A stretch of 6,971 nt of DNA from an uncultured Pedobacter sp. (GTDB lineage: Bacteria > Bacteroidota > Bacteroidia > Sphingobacteriales > Sphingobacteriaceae), in assembly GCA_938008555.1 (NCBI GenBank), contig CALLKE010000217.1:1-6971 (forward strand), given 5' to 3'. Position 1 is the stretch's first letter. Every line of letters begins with the position of its first letter. Shown one piece after another: positions 5,328-6,971 of this stretch. Below the pieces are notes generated by a model, which was not told the DNA's origin, did no database searches, and saw only the letters and a list, made by a program, of their open reading frames with translations. Both the position numbers and the translations under genes were made by a program.

Positions 5328-6965
5328 ATGCGAGTAAAAAGTGACAGAGAAATCCTAAGCCTAGAAGTAAGACGACAAATCCTTTCAGAGATTAAGTCAG
5401 CCGAAAACCAAGAGCGAAAAAAACAGTCATACAAGCGTTACTTGTGTCTAAAAGATCAGACAAAGCAATTTGTCGTTGAGCAGCTTTTAAAACAGTTCGA
5501 TAAGTCAACTGTTGATGAAATGAAATACTGCATCGCGAACGTATCGATCACACGAAAGATTATCGAAAAGCTTGCACGCGTTTATAACAACGGGGTAAAA
5601 CGAGAAGTAGGAGAGGACGAACAGAGCGAAGAGAACATCAAGAAGCTAGAGAAAGAACTAGACTTCAATACAGCGATCCGTACCGCTAACAAGTTCCTAA
5701 AGCTTCAAAAGAACATCGCAATGTACGTTAAGCCTTGCCCGGTTATCGATAACCAAGGCAATGAAAAGTACACAATCAAGCTTGAACCAATGAGTCCATA
5801 CCTATACGATGTTGTTGAAAACTTCTACGACCGAACTAAGCCCATGGTCTATGTGCTATCAGACTTCGACTACACAGAAACGCTCTACACAATTAAAGAC
5901 CCTGCCCGAAACCGGGACGCTCCAGTCCCATCGGGTGCGGTTAATCCTTACTCAGATAAGAAAGATCAAAAGATTGCTGACTCTCCTTCAGACGCAAAAA
6001 CAGGTGAGGTCATTTGGTGGTCAAACAACTACCACTTCACTACAGACTACGACGGAAACATTATCTCACAAGGCGACGGACTAAACCCAATCGGAGAAAT
6101 TCCAATCGAGAACTTCGCTATCGATCAAGACGGTCAATTCTGGGCAATCGGTGGAGACGACCTTATTGACGGAAGCATCCTAATCAATGCCGTTTTAACT
6201 CATAACCAAAACGTAGGGATCACTCAAGGGTACGGTCAATTTTGGATGAAAGGTAAAAACCTCCCCACTGCCGTTACGGTTGGGCCAAATAAAGTTATCC
6301 GCATGGAATACCAAGAGGGTGAGCCAACGCCTGATCTTGGTTTCGCTAATGCTAGTCCTCAGATCGATTCGCTCAGGGGGTTAGTCGAATCATACATTGC
6401 TCTACTTCTCACCACTAACAACTTAAGCACATCAGCCGTTGCAAGTTCTTTAAGTGGAACAGCAACAGCGCCTTCTGGGATCGCAATGGTGATCGATAAG
6501 GCCGAATCAATGGAGGACGTAAATGACCAACGTCAAATATTCGTTGATAAGGAACCCGCTATCTGGAGAAAGATTAACAAGTGGTTAAACCTATACGGTG
6601 ATCAAGTGGTTTCTGGTCTATCGGGGTTAAGCCTTGCCGATAACTTTGAAGAGAATTTCTCCCTTAACTTTATCGACGCTCCAGTGATCGTGTCAGAGCA
6701 AGAAAAGCTTGCTAACCTTAAAGCGCGTAAAGAACTTGGTATCGATTCAATGATTGATCTCATTATGAAAGACAACCCTCAACTGACAGAAGATCAAGCG
6801 AAAGAGAAGCTTGCTAAAATCTTAAAAGATAATATCGAAAAACAGTTAGGAGCACAGAATGGAAGTCAAGGAAGCCAAGGCAACGCCAAACAAGATCAGC
6901 TCGACAATCAGCCTCAAGTCGGAGCTTCAGGGGTTGACCAAAGCCAAGAAGACGGAGCTTCTTGA
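5328..6965 (+). CDS. Portal protein
   Basis: The portal forms the dodecameric ring at one capsid vertex through which the terminase pumps DNA and to which the tail attaches. This 545-residue protein matches by position and by family features. The N-terminal helical part contains 'ITRKIIEKLARVYNNGVKRE' (74-93), a conserved portal element. A beta-rich wing follows at about 130-340, containing 'IPIENFA' and 'DGQFWAIGGDDLIDG'. Then comes the long helical stem and clip region (about 345-425) with 'SLRGLVESYIALLLTTNNLS' and a Ser/Thr/Gly-rich loop. A charged helical segment covers 455-505. Residues 511-545 form a Gln/Gly/Ser/Asp-rich tail that is probably disordered, and exactly this tail is overlapped by the next gene. 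Phe codons are mostly TTC (about 11 to 4), and GATC is frequent. The start follows GAGAGGA at good spacing. Family-level assignment is firm; the specific phage type is not. Confidence 0.9.
   Translation: MRVKSDREILSLEVRRQILSEIKSAENQERKKQSYKRYLCLKDQTKQFVVEQLLKQFDKSTVDEMKYCIANVSITRKIIEKLARVYNNGVKREVGEDEQSEENIKKLEKELDFNTAIRTANKFLKLQKNIAMYVKPCPVIDNQGNEKYTIKLEPMSPYLYDVVENFYDRTKPMVYVLSDFDYTETLYTIKDPARNRDAPVPSGAVNPYSDKKDQKIADSPSDAKTGEVIWWSNNYHFTTDYDGNIISQGDGLNPIGEIPIENFAIDQDGQFWAIGGDDLIDGSILINAVLTHNQNVGITQGYGQFWMKGKNLPTAVTVGPNKVIRMEYQEGEPTPDLGFANASPQIDSLRGLVESYIALLLTTNNLSTSAVASSLSGTATAPSGIAMVIDKAESMEDVNDQRQIFVDKEPAIWRKINKWLNLYGDQVVSGLSGLSLADNFEENFSLNFIDAPVIVSEQEKLANLKARKELGIDSMIDLIMKDNPQLTEDQAKEKLAKILKDNIEKQLGAQNGSQGSQGNAKQDQLDNQPQVGASGVDQSQEDGAS
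6848..6852 (+). promoter_or_regulatory. Shine-Dalgarno site AGGAG inside the portal gene
   Basis: AGGAG lies six bases before the ATG at 6859, an optimal spacing. It sits within the portal coding sequence and supports a real gene start in the +1 frame relative to the portal. Confidence 0.7.
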
Positions 6966-6971
6966 TCAGAT
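6859..6971 (+). CDS. Start of the next phage gene (partial, cut by window end)
   Basis: A frame opens with ATG at 6859 and stays open for 37 codons to the end of the window. It overlaps the portal gene by 107 bp in a different frame. A strong AGGAG is placed six bases upstream. The visible N-terminus is Lys-, Glu- and Ser-rich, starts MEVKEAKATPNK, and continues to 'LTKAKKTELLDQ', which reads as an amphipathic helix. The '(K)AKKTELLDQ' phrase recalls the early part of small phage neck or virion-morphogenesis proteins whose genes follow the portal, but the fragment is too short to assign. The tail of the portal is low complexity over the same bases, as expected where two frames share a segment. 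Chance openness of 37 codons is possible, but the ribosome binding site and location favour a real gene. Confidence 0.65.
   Translation, partial: MEVKEAKATPNKISSTISLKSELQGLTKAKKTELLDQ

Noticed and set aside
5809..6084. 91-codon + strand frame inside the portal gene
   Set aside because: Thr/Leu/Gln-rich low-complexity translation typical of a shifted frame of a conserved gene, with no ribosome binding site noted.

Overview
The window is a stretch of double-stranded DNA tailed-phage (or prophage) genome. It holds the DNA-packaging module and the genes just upstream. The diagnostic genes are a small terminase subunit, a large terminase subunit with ATPase and nuclease motifs, and a portal protein, in the usual order. 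All supportable genes lie on the + strand, packed with overlaps of 4 to 26 bp or short gaps, as in a phage late transcription unit. Base composition is roughly 40% GC by eye. Several starts have clear Shine-Dalgarno sequences (AGGAGG, AGAGGA, AGGAG), so the host is a bacterium that uses them. The host genus cannot be read from the sequence, and no integrase, repressor, tRNA or att site is visible.

Layout. Bases 1-284 are a leader with no confident gene; they contain a possible 26-residue single-span membrane peptide (177-257) and two short direct repeats. Bases 285-825 carry a small beta-rich protein and a VRR-NUC family nuclease. Bases 868-1809 carry two proteins I do not recognise, one with three His-x-His clusters. 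Bases 1806-3345 carry a ParB/Srx-type protein and a complete C5-cytosine DNA methyltransferase, overlapping by 14 bp. Bases 3332-5305 carry the small terminase, a small HELCH-motif (putative zinc peptidase) protein and the large terminase. Bases 5328-6965 carry the portal protein. A further gene, not previously obvious because it is cut by the window edge, starts at 6859 inside the portal gene behind a strong ribosome binding site.

How the genes work together. The small terminase should recognise the packaging site on concatemeric DNA. The large terminase should cut the DNA and pump it through the portal ring into the procapsid. The VRR-NUC nuclease may resolve branched replication intermediates before packaging. 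The methyltransferase, with no restriction enzyme beside it, most likely modifies phage DNA, which would protect it against host restriction. The ParB-like partner and the HELCH protein have no role that can be assigned from sequence alone.

Nothing here is convincingly a new defence or mobile system. The points most worth following up are the overlapping gene start inside the portal tail, the peptidase-like gene wedged between the terminase subunits, the His-x-His protein, and the codon-distinct ParB/methyltransferase/small-terminase block.
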